The notes: generated from the sequence alone by a model not told the origin. 64,000 nucleotides of DNA from Clostridiales bacterium CHKCI001 (GCA_900045905.1 FCNS01000037.1:248001-312000), one strand, 5' to 3'. Counted from the stretch's first letter, positions 18,933 to 27,047 are shown. Translations and numbers: made by a program.

Positions 18933-19412
18933 TTATTTTTCTTTTACAAGATCTGCTTCCTTCGCATCAACATAAGAAATAAGCTGTTCTGGACTGATTA
19001 CAATTTGCGCTCCTCTTACTCCAGCACTAATATAAATCTCATCAAATAAGATTGCAGTCTCATCAATATAAGTTGGATATTTCTTCTTCATTCCAATTGG
19101 AGAACATCCTCCACGAATATATCCTGTCAATCCAAGCAATTCCTTTACATGGATCATCTCTACTTTTTTATCCTTCGTTAATATGGCAACCTTTTTCATA
19201 TCTAATTCTTCTGCAACTGGAATACAACATACCATAATTCCATTTTTTTCTCCTCGTACAACAAGTGTTTTAAACACTTGCTCTACAGGCTGACCAAGCT
19301 GTGCTGCCACATGTTCTCCAGATAAATCAGACTCATCCACTTCATACTCCACCGTTGAAAACGGAATTTTTGCCTGTTCCAGAAGACGCATTGCATTCGT
19401 TTTTCCCTTCAT
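18933..19412 (-). CDS. YbaK/EbsC-type Cys-tRNA(Pro)/aminoacyl-tRNA deacylase
   Basis: 159 residues of the YbaK/ProX editing-domain family. Family landmarks are VFKTLVVRG with the conserved Lys, the central CCIPVAEELDMKK and the glycine-rich GGCSPIGMKKKYPTYID loop. These proteins hydrolyse mischarged tRNA in trans, usually Cys-tRNA(Pro). The upstream Nudix gene ends 8 nt before its start, so the two are probably co-transcribed. Which mischarged tRNA is the substrate cannot be told. Confidence 0.92.
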   Translation of the reverse strand: MKGKTNAMRLLEQAKIPFSTVEYEVDESDLSGEHVAAQLGQPVEQVFKTLVVRGEKNGIMVCCIPVAEELDMKKVAILTKDKKVEMIHVKELLGLTGYIRGGCSPIGMKKKYPTYIDETAILFDEIYISAGVRGAQIVISPEQLISYVDAKEADLVKEK

Positions 19413-19419
19413 TTGCTTA

Positions 19420-20139
19420 TCAATCCTCTTTTCTCTGCTGTTTTAATAAATTTTCAATATAAAGTAAACCCTGCGTAATAATTCTGGCATGATCGCAGGC
19501 GAACCCATTATTTTCAATAATTTCCAGATGTTTTTGACGAATCAGCGAATTACAATTCTGAGACAGTACAAGCGTTGCAGAAAGAATGGTTTCCTTCCCT
19601 TTATTGGAAAGTGCAAGATGATATGTGTCATAACTTTTTTCCTTGTCCTGCTCTTTTTTTATAAGATTAAATTCCACATCAAAGAAGCCTGCATCTGCTG
19701 CATCATCACCCGCTTTTGGATGCAATTCCTCTTCTACCAAAGCTAAATATGCAATGGTTACAATACGAGAACGTGGATCTCGCTTCCATTGATCCCATGC
19801 ATGAATCTGCTCAATTGGAATTCCTGTCAACCCTGTTTCTTCCTGTAATTCTCGTTTGGCCGACTCAATTCCATCCTCTCTCATCTCAATAAATCCACCT
19901 GGCAGCGCCCATTTCCCAATGCTTGGATGATTGCCTCTTTGAATCATCAATACTTTTAATCCTTGATTCACTGTATCAAATTGTTTTGGATGCTGTACAA
20001 CTAATGTATCCACAGTCACACTTGGCTGTTCATAACGTTTTGGATCATATGCCTCCAAAAACTCTTCTAATGTTTGTCCCATATCATTGCGTTCTCTATT
20101 TCCATAAAACGGACGAATATCTTCTAAAAAAGCTGACAT
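19420..20139 (-). CDS. Nudix hydrolase with a C-terminal extension
   Basis: 239 residues. The Nudix box begins at residue 81 (GGFIEM, then AKRELQEETG), giving all the metal-binding glutamates. The N-terminal stretch ending EAYDPKRYEQPSVTVD and the roughly 70-residue C-terminal helical extension resemble the ADP-ribose-pyrophosphatase/NrtR-like group, but no clear winged-helix DNA-binding motif was recognised. Expected to cleave a nucleoside diphosphate linked to another group; the substrate is unknown. AGGAGG precedes the ATG. A highly structured repeat-like element occupies its upstream region. Confidence 0.88.
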   Translation of the reverse strand: MSAFLEDIRPFYGNRERNDMGQTLEEFLEAYDPKRYEQPSVTVDTLVVQHPKQFDTVNQGLKVLMIQRGNHPSIGKWALPGGFIEMREDGIESAKRELQEETGLTGIPIEQIHAWDQWKRDPRSRIVTIAYLALVEEELHPKAGDDAADAGFFDVEFNLIKKEQDKEKSYDTYHLALSNKGKETILSATLVLSQNCNSLIRQKHLEIIENNGFACDHARIITQGLLYIENLLKQQRKED

Positions 20140-20162
20140 AATTACCTCCTGTTTTGTGACGC

Positions 20163-20333
20163 CAGGGTCAAAAGGTCATGCATTCCATGCTGGCATGGAA
20201 ATGCATAACTTTGGAGCCCTCTAAAACAGCCCGATCAGGGCAGATTTTGAATGTTTTGAGGATTTGGATAGCACGCAGTACGGAGAAATCCGAGGCATCA
20301 TGGGAGTAAAATACCTTTTGATCCCAACATCAT
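20163..20333. repeat. Structured element with terminal inverted repeats (MITE-like or RNA leader)
   Basis: The ends form an imperfect inverted repeat: GGGTCAAAAGGT near 20165 and ACCTTTTGATCCC near 20321, differing by one bulged base. Inside are ATGCATTCCATGC/GCATGGAAATGCAT, GCCC/GGGC and GGATTT/AAATCC stems, giving a multibranched fold. A shorter relative (GGGTCAAAAAGT, then CTTTGGA) lies at about 2914-2934 in the larC leader. It may be a mobile repeat, a leader RNA of the Nudix gene, or both. Confidence 0.55.
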
Positions 20334-20424
20334 TTTGTTCTATTATACCATCTTCTTTTGCATATGTCACTACAAGATAAGAGAAAGTTGGCATCTGCTG
20401 CCAACACAGAAAGTGCGGGATAAT

Positions 20425-20960
20425 ATGGCATTACAACAAGAAAGAATTTATACAATCACGGATATTATAAACTACCAGATGGAGAAAGAGCGGAACTAAT
20501 GGACAGATCTATTCTATGGCTCCTCCTAGCAGGAAACATCAAATACTATCCAGAAATCTATATTACACTATTACAAATTATATTAATGTAAAGAATGGAG
20601 AATATGAAGTATATGCTGCTCCATTTGCTATATTTTTGAATGAAGATGACGGAAACTATATAGAGCCTGATATTTCAGTTATTTGTGATAAAAATAGCTG
20701 GATGATCGAAGTTGCAAAGATTCCTCTGATTGGATTATTGGAATTATACCACCAATAGCAAACGGATTGATTATATGGTAAAGCTATTCAAATATCGCAC
20801 TCCTGGAGTAAAAGAATATTGGATTGTTCACCCGTTAAAAGATCGAATTACTATATATTACTTTTCAGATGATTTTATGGAAGAACACACCTTTCATGAC
20901 AAAATAAAAGTCAATATCTATGACGATCTTGAAATTGATTTTGACCAAATGCAACCATAA
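20425..20960 (+). pseudogene. Decayed Uma2-family (DUF820, PD-(D/E)XK-like) gene
   Basis: Translating all three frames recovers a nearly complete Uma2 protein: MALQQERIYTITD, then KLPDGERAELMDGQ-like sequence, then MAPPSRKHQILSRNLYY, EPDISVICDKN and DYMVKLFKYRTPGVKEYWIV. At least three frame breaks separate them (near 20463, 20500 and 20690-20760). The family is widespread in this class and often multicopy. No functional product is expected. Confidence 0.8.
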
Positions 20961-21159
20961 ACTGTCAATAAGATAAAATTCATTAGAAATTTTATCCTAT
21001 TAATCTAAAAAAATTCTTATGGAATTATCACAGCACAATATAATTTAATACTTTTATGGAACTACAAGAACTGAATTTTATAAACTAACTCAAAAAAATA
21101 TATAAAATACTCAGTAAAAATAATTCAAAAAATTTTTTGAAATTTTTTTGAAAAAACTC

Positions 21160-21188
21160 TTGATTTTTTTTCCATGTTATGCTAAAAT
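21160..21188 (+). promoter_or_regulatory. tRNA-Leu promoter
   Basis: TTGATT (21160-21165), 17-bp spacer, TAAAAT (21183-21188) with an extended TG upstream of the -10, 18 bp before the tRNA. Confidence 0.7.
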
Positions 21189-21206
21189 ACATCTTGTCGT
21201 TGAGAG

Positions 21207-21289
21207 GCGGATGTGGCGGAATGGCAGACGCATCAGACTCAAAATCTGACGAGGGCGACCTCGTGCGGGTTCAAGTCCCGCCATCCGCA
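21207..21289 (+). tRNA. tRNA-Leu (anticodon CAA)
   Basis: 83-nt class II tRNA. The acceptor GCGGATG pairs with CATCCGC, the anticodon loop CTCAAAA gives CAA (reads UUG), a CGAGG/CCTCG long variable arm marks leucine, and the T-loop is GTTCAAGTC. CCA is not encoded. It stands alone with its own promoter and terminator and is not used as the prophage attachment site. Confidence 0.95.
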
Positions 21290-21313
21290 TTCCTTGGCAG
21301 GGGCACAGGCACA

Positions 21314-21349
21314 AAGCACTGAATTCTTTTTTTGGATTCGGTGCTTTTC
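21314..21349 (+). terminator. Terminator of tRNA-Leu
   Basis: AAGCACTGAATTC pairs with GGATTCGGTGCTT (with G-U pairs) across a T-rich loop and is followed by TTTTCC. Confidence 0.75.
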
Positions 21350-21431
21350 CTTTATGTGGAAATCCGTTTGTTTATGCATAACCTAAATACCAGAAAACGT
21401 ATATCGTTAAAAAAATGGGAGGAACTTATTT

Positions 21432-22364
21432 ATGATTTATAATAATATTTTAGAAGCAATTGGACACACACCAATGATTCGCTTAAATCGGCTATCGGAA
21501 CCTGATAGCGCAGAAATTTTAGTAAAGTTTGAGGGATTAAATGTTGGTGGTTCGATTAAAACCAGAACTGCCTTTAATATGATTACTGCGGCTGAAAAAC
21601 AGGGATTAATTCATCCTGATACCATTATCGTAGAACCGACCAGCGGAAATCAAGGAATTGGTTTAGCTTTAGTCGGTGCAGTAAAAGGCTATAAGACAAT
21701 TATTATTATGCCTGATTCTGTTAGCGAAGAACGTAGAAAACTAGTTCGTCATTATGGTGCTGAGGTAATTTTAATTCACGATGCGGGAAATATTGGAGAT
21801 TGTATTGATGAATGTTTGGCTACTGCTTTGCGTATGGCAAAAGAAAATCCAAATGTCTATGTTCCACAGCAGTTTGAGAATCCTGCCAATCCAATGGTTC
21901 ACCGCCATCATACAGGTTTGGAGATTATGGAACAGGTAGCAGGTCCTATCCATGGCTTTTGCTCAGGAATTGGAACAGGCGGTACAATTACTGGAATTGG
22001 AGAAGTATTAAAAGCTCAAAATCCAGAGATTGAAATTTGGGCAGTAGAACCAGAAAATGCAGCAATTCTAGCTGGAGGAACCGTTGGAACGCATCTTCAA
22101 ATGGGAATTGGAGATGGTCTTATTCCAGATATTTTAAATACACAGATTTATAGTAATATTTACATTGTATCGGACGAGGAAGCAATCCAGACAGCCAAAG
22201 ATCTTGCACGCTTAGAAGGCCTTATGGCTGGCATCTCCAGTGGTACAAATGTAGCAGCGGCACGTCAGCTTGCTAGAAAACTAGGCAAAGGAAAAACGGT
22301 TGTAACCATTCTTCCAGATACCGCCGAACGCTACTTCTCTACCCCACTCTTTGAGAATGAATAA
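21432..22364 (+). CDS. cysK: Cysteine synthase A (O-acetylserine sulfhydrylase)
   Basis: 310-residue PLP enzyme making cysteine from O-acetylserine and sulfide. The Schiff-base lysine lies in GGSIKTR near residue 43 and the PLP-phosphate loop is GTGGT (IGTGGTITGIG). The substrate loop reads PTSGNQG rather than the common PTSGNTG, and the lysine motif is SIKTR rather than SVKDR. These changes are consistent with a CysK-related subgroup, so the acceptor could differ. The ATG at 21432 has GGGAGGA upstream. No T-box was found in the short leader. Confidence 0.9.
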   Translation: MIYNNILEAIGHTPMIRLNRLSEPDSAEILVKFEGLNVGGSIKTRTAFNMITAAEKQGLIHPDTIIVEPTSGNQGIGLALVGAVKGYKTIIIMPDSVSEERRKLVRHYGAEVILIHDAGNIGDCIDECLATALRMAKENPNVYVPQQFENPANPMVHRHHTGLEIMEQVAGPIHGFCSGIGTGGTITGIGEVLKAQNPEIEIWAVEPENAAILAGGTVGTHLQMGIGDGLIPDILNTQIYSNIYIVSDEEAIQTAKDLARLEGLMAGISSGTNVAAARQLARKLGKGKTVVTILPDTAERYFSTPLFENE

Positions 22365-22408
22365 GAAAAAATAGGGAACAATTTTTATAACAAAATATAA
22401 TCTTCACT

Positions 22409-22497
22409 CGGCAGACTCATAGGAGAAATAGAAAACAGTAATAAAGCAGACACTCGGAATCCGCTTGGCTACTTTCTGTGTTCAAATGAGTCTGTCG
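22409..22497 (+). promoter_or_regulatory. Long-range hairpin in the cysK-maf spacer
   Basis: CGGCAGACTCAT (22409-22420) pairs with ATGAGTCTGTCG (22486-22497), 12 bp including one G-U, enclosing 65 nt. There is no U-run after it. The right arm ends 24 nt before the maf ATG and close to its GAGGAGG site, so it may affect maf translation or be a decayed repeat. Confidence 0.45.
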
Positions 22498-22521
22498 AAT
22501 TAATATGAGGAGGACTTTTCC

Positions 22522-23163
22522 ATGTATTTACCAAATATAATTCTTGCTTCTGCATCCCCAAGGCGCAAAGAACTATTAGAACAAGCTGGATTTTCTTTTA
22601 CTGTAATTCCTAGTCAAAAAGAAGAGATTATTACTCGCACGATTCCAAACGAAATTGTTGAAGAACTTTCTTTCCAAAAAGCCCAAGACATTGCGTTAAA
22701 GCAAACAGAACCTGCATTGATTATTGGAGCAGATACCATTGTTTCCTTAAACGGAACAATTATGGGAAAACCAGTCAACGAAGAACATGCTTTTCAAATG
22801 CTTCATTCCCTTCAAGGACAAACCCATCAGGTTTACACAGGCGTTACTATTTTTTTACGGCAGGATAATCCTCGTTTCCTTACATTTTCTGAATGTACGG
22901 AAGTTACCATGTATCCAATGACGGAAGAAGAGATTCATTCTTATATTTCCACCAAAGATCCTATGGATAAAACTAATGTCCATATATGGAATACAAAAAA
23001 TATTAGCTATCAATGGGAAGATAAGGCTGGAGGATATGGTATTCAAACATCATTTGGTGCAAAATATATAAAAAAAATCAATGGTGATTATAATAATGTC
23101 GTTGGACTTCCAATCTCGCGTCTTTATCAAGAACTAAAAAGCTTTATCCGTAATTCAGAATAA
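22522..23163 (+). CDS. maf: Maf nucleotide pyrophosphatase with a phage-supplied C-terminal tail
   Basis: House-cleaning NTP pyrophosphatase of the Maf family. Host-encoded residues 1-149 carry SASPRRKELL, GADTIV and MGKP. From codon 150 (K150) the sequence is phage DNA: a 16-residue insert (TNVHIWNTKNISYQWE) from the attP arm, then a Maf-like end DKAGGYGIQ...[14 protein letters not shown], giving 213 residues in all. The original host end ([10 protein letters not shown]..., about 43 residues) lies at 57615-57750 and would give a 193-residue Maf. The phage tail changes GIQGR to GIQTS. Whether the hybrid is active is unknown. Confidence 0.93.
   Translation: MYLPNIILASASPRRKELLEQAGFSFTVIPSQKEEIITRTIPNEIVEELSFQKAQDIALKQTEPALIIGADTIVSLNGTIMGKPVNEEHAFQMLHSLQGQTHQVYTGVTIFLRQDNPRFLTFSECTEVTMYPMTEEEIHSYISTKDPMDKTNVHIWNTKNISYQWEDKAGGYGIQTSFGAKYIKKINGDYNNVVGLPISRLYQELKSFIRNSE
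22968..22996. other. attL of the prophage
   Basis: Host maf sequence ends at TAA (22968-22970). The phage arm AACT is followed by a 22-bp sequence (22975-22996) that is the inverted copy of the right phage arm (57590-57610). This arm is translated within Maf. Confidence 0.85.
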
Positions 23164-23177
23164 TATCATATGTCGCA

Positions 23178-23200
23178 AGAGGGCTTCGGCTCTCTTTTTG
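23178..23200 (+). terminator. Phage-supplied terminator after maf
   Basis: AGAGGGC-TTCG-GCTCTCT stem with a UUCG tetraloop and TTTTT. It lies 14 bp after the hybrid maf stop, inside the prophage, so the phage replaces both the tail and the terminator of maf. Confidence 0.9.
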
Positions 23201-23245
23201 TATAATATATCCATATTTTCTGTTACTTTTTTTATATTTTGAACA

Positions 23246-23274
23246 TAGACTTTCTTCTTCTATCCAGATATAAT
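23246..23274 (+). promoter_or_regulatory. Promoter of the left-end membrane coiled-coil gene
   Basis: TAGACT (23246-23251), 17-bp spacer, TATAAT (23269-23274). The -35 box is the same as that of the lipoprotein gene at the other end (55341). Confidence 0.6.
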
Positions 23275-23308
23275 TAGCTCATTATAATTATACATTGAAA
23301 GGATAAAA

Positions 23309-24154
23309 ATGAGTATGGAGAAAAGCACATCTAAAATTATTATTGCATTAATTACTGGTGTTTGTTCAATAGTTGCTGGATATTTTGGGGGTAAAGAACA
23401 TACAGAAAAAGAACTTGAACAGCAAATGAATCTTGCTGCAAAAGAGATGAATATTACTATCTCATCTGATAAAAATATTGAAGATACTTTTATTAAAATA
23501 TTCGATAACTATAGAGAGTTGGATTCACAGTATTCATCATTAGAAAACAACTATGATAGTTTGAAAGAAAAGAATGATGAATTAACTTCTAATTATTCAT
23601 CATTAAAAAAACAATATTCTGATCTTGAACAAGAAAACACCTCCTTAAAAGAACAGCAAAGTACTTTAGAAGAAGAACTTAAAAACCTAAAAGAGTCATC
23701 AGCTAATACAAATGAACAACCATCTGATGACACACCACAAAATCCTAACTCTTCGGGAGTTCAGTTAACAACTTTGACCCCTGTTAACAAGAGTTATTGG
23801 TCAATCAATGAAGGTGGATTAGAAGATTCCTTAGAAATGGACTATAGTGAGGCTAAATCTTATATTGTCACACAGTATTCTGGATACGGCGAGTATTACA
23901 TAAATAAGCAATATAAAACTTTAACTGGAACGATTGCAGCCCATTCAGATATGGGTGAACGTGCAACTTCTTCTGTCTCTATATATGGAGATGATGCCCT
24001 TATACAAACCTTTTCTTCTATTAACAGAAAAACTGAAAGATTTTCTTTTTCTGTTGACATAAGTAGTGCAAAATTTTTAAAAATTGTCGTACAACAAGAA
24101 GGTGGTTATGGTCAAAACAACTCTGTTTTATTAACTGACTTCACCTTAAATTAG
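23309..24154 (+). CDS. Membrane-anchored coiled-coil protein with NPCBM-like C-terminal domain (putative conversion gene)
   Basis: 281 residues. An N-terminal membrane segment (about 8-27, KIIIALITGVCSIVAGYFGG) is followed by a coiled coil with regular Ser-Ser-Leu heptads (about 70-130), a Pro/Ser/Asn-rich linker and a beta-rich C-terminal domain (about 155-281). That domain resembles NPCBM-like jelly-rolls (YINKQYKTLTGTI...FSVDISSAKFLKI...VLLTDFTLN). It is encoded opposite to the lysis genes with its own promoter and terminator, so expression in the lysogen is likely. The same architecture recurs at 48176-49132. Function unknown. Confidence 0.8.
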   Translation: MSMEKSTSKIIIALITGVCSIVAGYFGGKEHTEKELEQQMNLAAKEMNITISSDKNIEDTFIKIFDNYRELDSQYSSLENNYDSLKEKNDELTSNYSSLKKQYSDLEQENTSLKEQQSTLEEELKNLKESSANTNEQPSDDTPQNPNSSGVQLTTLTPVNKSYWSINEGGLEDSLEMDYSEAKSYIVTQYSGYGEYYINKQYKTLTGTIAAHSDMGERATSSVSIYGDDALIQTFSSINRKTERFSFSVDISSAKFLKIVVQQEGGYGQNNSVLLTDFTLN

Positions 24155-24161
24155 ATTTATT

Positions 24162-24184
24162 TAAGGAGGCTTAATGCCTCCTTA
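24162..24184. terminator. Bidirectional hairpin between the cargo gene and the amidase
   Basis: TAAGGAGGC (24162-24170) pairs with GCCTCCTTA (24176-24184), with A/T-rich flanks on both sides, between convergent genes. The amidase stop codon is inside. Confidence 0.75.
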
Positions 24185-25939
24185 TTTAGTATATTGAGCG
24201 GCAACAAAACCTGTAATATTTACAGTTTCATTCTTAATATGAGCTAAGAGCCAATGATCTCCATTATTATAGCATTCTCCAATTACATCAAACAAATTAT
24301 CATTTCTTAATTGATATAAAACACTGCCACCATTACTATTTGGGAAATCTCTAACATTTAACATTCCATCTGGACTATTTACAGCTTTAACAGTCTTAGG
24401 CATCTGATTCTTCGTAACCTTAATTCCTTGTGCCCCATTGATATAATATCCAGTTTCTAAACGGAATCCTTTACGACCATCTGACAAACTATAAGATTGC
24501 ACTGCTCGCCATTTTTCGTTTTTCTTAAGTGTTCCGATTTGATTATACATGGACGCATCTTTGTATAAAGGAATATTATCAGCTGTTACTGATACAGTAT
24601 TATCACAAAGCCCAAAACTTGTCATTTGAACACTTGGCTTCTTATACATACCAAAGAATTCTGCAATTACTTCCGCATCTTTTTTAGCCAATGCTTCTAC
24701 ATAGGACTCTTGTAGTAATTTATTTGTCATGGCTGTATTTGTGTGAAAACTATGCTCCAAAACTACTCCTGGTACTCTAGCAAGTCTAGCACCATGAAGT
24801 ACACCAAGGTAATTATCATCCAACATTCCATTTCCATCTCTATCCCAATCTGCACGCCATAAGTACACTTCTGCTTTCTGTTTCGTTTGCAAGACTTCTT
24901 GTACTCCTTGTGCCAGCTTTAATCCAATTTCACGACTCACTTCATCAAAAGAGAACCGATTATCATCTACCATGCAGTATGCTACAGGATAATCAATTTC
25001 TTCCCTTCTATTCATGGCATTATCTGCTACACCATTACTATGGACAGAAAGAAATAAATCATATCCAACTGCCATATTGCCACGTTCTACTAAGCCAGGA
25101 TCACTATCTTTTTTATCACGTGTTAAAGCTGCACCAAAACCAAATTGTTTTAAATAGGCTCCAATTTTTAATGCTAGCTCCCATGTAAAATTACTCTCAT
25201 AATAAGCTGGATTTACTGGACTTTGATTATAGTAGCTTCCATAATGTCCTGGATCAATCATAACTTTCTTCATTTTCTTTTCCTCACTTTTTTCATTTCT
25301 CAAAGGCGTAGTAGTCAAATATGGTCTTAATGTTTCGACCTCACTGTTACCATTATAAATTCCTGTCTTATATCTCTCATATCCTGTCGCTTCATAACGC
25401 TTTTCGTAAAATTTATTAAAAGTTTCTTCTTGTCTTGCTCCCCAATCATTCCCAATCTCTTCAATTGCAGTAAGCAACATATTCGCAGCAGTAACAGCTC
25501 CAAAGTGAACGGAACCACTCCATACTGCTTCTTGGAACGCTCTGCTTACATTATCTACATCAAGTCCTAACTTCTTTTGAATTTGAGTCTTACATGGAAG
25601 GTAACAAATATCTTTAATTTGCTCATGCTCATAATAAAAGAACTGTTCTGCCCCAGCTTTTTCATAACACTTGAGCCATACTTTTTTCACATCGTCTGGA
25701 GAACTGCTATAGTCTTTTCCTGGCCACTCTTGTGAAGCAACATCAGGTCCATTGTAGTACAGATTCTTAGCTTCCTCTGGGAAAAATCTTTTTAAAAAAT
25801 CAATTACTACTCCATACCTTAATACAAACTGATACGTCCCAAAACTGCATCCGCAATCAACCCCACTTTGTCCAACACTTAAACTCCCTTTATTGCCAGA
25901 CTCAAATACTCTTACTACTCTTCCTATATAATCCTTCAT
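24182..25939 (-). CDS. Phage endolysin: N-terminal putative muralytic domain, amidase_3, C-terminal SH3-like repeats
   Basis: 585 residues. The central N-acetylmuramoyl-L-alanine amidase (about 223-430) shows the zinc residues of MIDPGHYG, the Glu in YESNFTWELA, SVHSN and the catalytic Glu of VLEHSFHTN. The N-terminal domain of about 200 residues (ESGNKGSLSVGQ, GCSFGTYQF) is not firmly recognised and may be a second cell-wall hydrolase. The C-terminus (about 440-585) looks like one or two SH3-type wall-binding units. It overlaps the preceding gene by 3-4 nt (ATGA) and follows the holin genes, as in a lysis cassette. Confidence 0.92.
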   Translation of the reverse strand: MKDYIGRVVRVFESGNKGSLSVGQSGVDCGCSFGTYQFVLRYGVVIDFLKRFFPEEAKNLYYNGPDVASQEWPGKDYSSSPDDVKKVWLKCYEKAGAEQFFYYEHEQIKDICYLPCKTQIQKKLGLDVDNVSRAFQEAVWSGSVHFGAVTAANMLLTAIEEIGNDWGARQEETFNKFYEKRYEATGYERYKTGIYNGNSEVETLRPYLTTTPLRNEKSEEKKMKKVMIDPGHYGSYYNQSPVNPAYYESNFTWELALKIGAYLKQFGFGAALTRDKKDSDPGLVERGNMAVGYDLFLSVHSNGVADNAMNRREEIDYPVAYCMVDDNRFSFDEVSREIGLKLAQGVQEVLQTKQKAEVYLWRADWDRDGNGMLDDNYLGVLHGARLARVPGVVLEHSFHTNTAMTNKLLQESYVEALAKKDAEVIAEFFGMYKKPSVQMTSFGLCDNTVSVTADNIPLYKDASMYNQIGTLKKNEKWRAVQSYSLSDGRKGFRLETGYYINGAQGIKVTKNQMPKTVKAVNSPDGMLNVRDFPNSNGGSVLYQLRNDNLFDVIGECYNNGDHWLLAHIKNETVNITGFVAAQYTK

Positions 25940-26301
25940 TCAATCACCGTTCCTTTCAATCCTTTCAATGTTCTGATCGGATTACAATAATATATGCAAT
26001 CATCGGAATAATTGCTTCCAGGATTCCAGATCATAACAATCTCCACAATATCTCCACTTGTGTATTTTCCTCGCCCAATATATATGGACTGTCCATTATC
26101 TAAATAGAATGCATTTCCACCACCATATCCTACCCAAGCTAAACGACACTCAATTAACAATTTCCCATTTCTATTACAAATTTCTTCTTCGGAAAATTCT
26201 GTATTACGAATCTCCACTTGGTTAACGTTTGCTGCTTTAGCTGCATCTATCGTAAAAATACAACAGAAAACCACACAAAATGTTAATAATATTTTTTTCA
26301 T
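25936..26301 (-). CDS. Small secreted protein of the lysis cassette, unknown function
   Basis: 121 residues from the ATG at 26301, which has AAAGGAG upstream. A classic signal peptide (MKKILLTFCVVFCCIFTIDAA, with cleavage near AKA-A) precedes a compact domain with five cysteines. No family was recognised. It lies between the holin and endolysin genes with a 3-nt overlap into the endolysin, so a role in lysis, such as a spanin-like or wall-binding accessory, is possible but unproven. Confidence 0.75.
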   Translation of the reverse strand: MKKILLTFCVVFCCIFTIDAAKAANVNQVEIRNTEFSEEEICNRNGKLLIECRLAWVGYGGGNAFYLDNGQSIYIGRGKYTSGDIVEIVMIWNPGSNYSDDCIYYCNPIRTLKGLKGTVIE

Positions 26302-26313
26302 AAAGCTCCTTTC

Positions 26314-26329
26314 TGTGCGACGTCGCACA
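26314..26329. promoter_or_regulatory. Perfect 16-bp palindrome upstream of the secreted-protein gene
   Basis: TGTGCGACGTCGCACA is a perfect palindrome 13 bp upstream of the start codon at 26301. Its GC content is far above the surroundings. It could be a protein-binding site or a leader hairpin that shields the ribosome site. Confidence 0.5.
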
Positions 26330-26335
26330 TAAAAT

Positions 26336-26355
26336 AGCAGCCCCGAAGGACTGCT
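26336..26355 (-). terminator. Hairpin after the holin gene
   Basis: AGCAG(CC)...(GG)ACTGCT stem just past the holin stop, followed on the minus strand by ATTTTATG. A weak or partial terminator. Confidence 0.5.
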
Positions 26356-26364
26356 TTTTATCTA

Positions 26365-26673
26365 CTATTTTTTAAAACGATTAAGAATTTCTGTAAACTT
26401 TTCCCATCCGTACATGGCCACATATCCTACCACAAAACCTAAAATAATTGCTCCTACAATATAATACCAAATCATTTTTGCATTGTTGTATTGGATATAC
26501 ACTACAATTCCTAGTACAGACAGCAAGATAGAAACTGACAAAACTTGTAAATCCGTTGGAATCTTATCCAGGAATCCAATTTTTTTTGTAAACTCTGTAA
26601 TAATTGTTACAAGGAATGCTAACCCTCCAATGATTGTAAATAATAGTGCTGTGTTATTCAAAATATTTTCCAT
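26365..26673 (-). CDS. Phage holin (three membrane segments)
   Basis: 102 residues with three hydrophobic helices (about 8-28, 43-62 and 69-90) and a charged C-terminus (EKFTEILNRFKK). It is expected to form the membrane lesion that triggers lysis and releases or activates the amidase. No specific holin family can be named from sequence alone, but position beside XhlA and the endolysin and the membrane topology support it. Confidence 0.8.
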   Translation of the reverse strand: MENILNNTALLFTIIGGLAFLVTIITEFTKKIGFLDKIPTDLQVLSVSILLSVLGIVVYIQYNNAKMIWYYIVGAIILGFVVGYVAMYGWEKFTEILNRFKK

Positions 26674-26686
26674 TTCTTTCTCCTTT

Positions 26687-26965
26687 CTACTTGAACATCA
26701 TAGAACTAATCGCTCCTGCTATTGCACCAATTAGCGCACCAATGAGACCCTCCCAGCGTTTTCCTGGTGTTTGTTCTAAATTAGATACTTTGTTTGTTAA
26801 TTGAGCAATATTATTATTCATAAAACTTACTTCTTTGTTTAACCCAACCATCTCCTGTGCAAGATGATGAATTACTTCTACAATTTTTTCTACATCATTC
26901 ACTCTATGTTCTAGGGACTTTACCTCTTTTTTTAGTTCTGCAATTGCTATGTCTCTTTCATCCAT
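26687..26965 (-). CDS. XhlA-like holin-associated membrane protein
   Basis: 92 residues: a long N-terminal coiled coil (residues 1-65) and a single C-terminal membrane helix with Gly/Ala spacing (GLIGALIGAIAGAISSMMF). This matches the XhlA family, which cooperates with the XhlB holin in PBSX-type lysis. It is upstream of the holin with a 13-nt gap in the same orientation. Confidence 0.85.
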   Translation of the reverse strand: MDERDIAIAELKKEVKSLEHRVNDVEKIVEVIHHLAQEMVGLNKEVSFMNNNIAQLTNKVSNLEQTPGKRWEGLIGALIGAIAGAISSMMFK

Positions 26966-27001
26966 TTATCTTTCCCTTTCTATTCTTTTCTACATAAAAA
27001 T

Positions 27002-27018
27002 AAGACCCCTAAGGTCTT
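27002..27018 (-). terminator. Terminator upstream of the lysis cassette
   Basis: On the minus strand AAGACC-TTAGG-GGTCTT is followed by ATTTTTATG. It separates the tail/DGR genes from XhlA, implying that lysis genes depend on read-through or antitermination. Confidence 0.65.
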
Positions 27019-27047
27019 GCTCGAATCTCCATATCCATCATTCCTTC

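Noticed and set aside
21207..21289. tRNA-Leu as the prophage attachment site
   Set aside because: No tRNA fragment is found at 57.6 kb; the duplicated maf 3' end and the attP symmetry place insertion in maf, and the enzyme is a serine, not tyrosine, integrase.
21350..21431. T-box or S-box riboswitch before cysK
   Set aside because: The leader is too short and lacks a T-box sequence, terminator/antiterminator pair or SAM-aptamer features.
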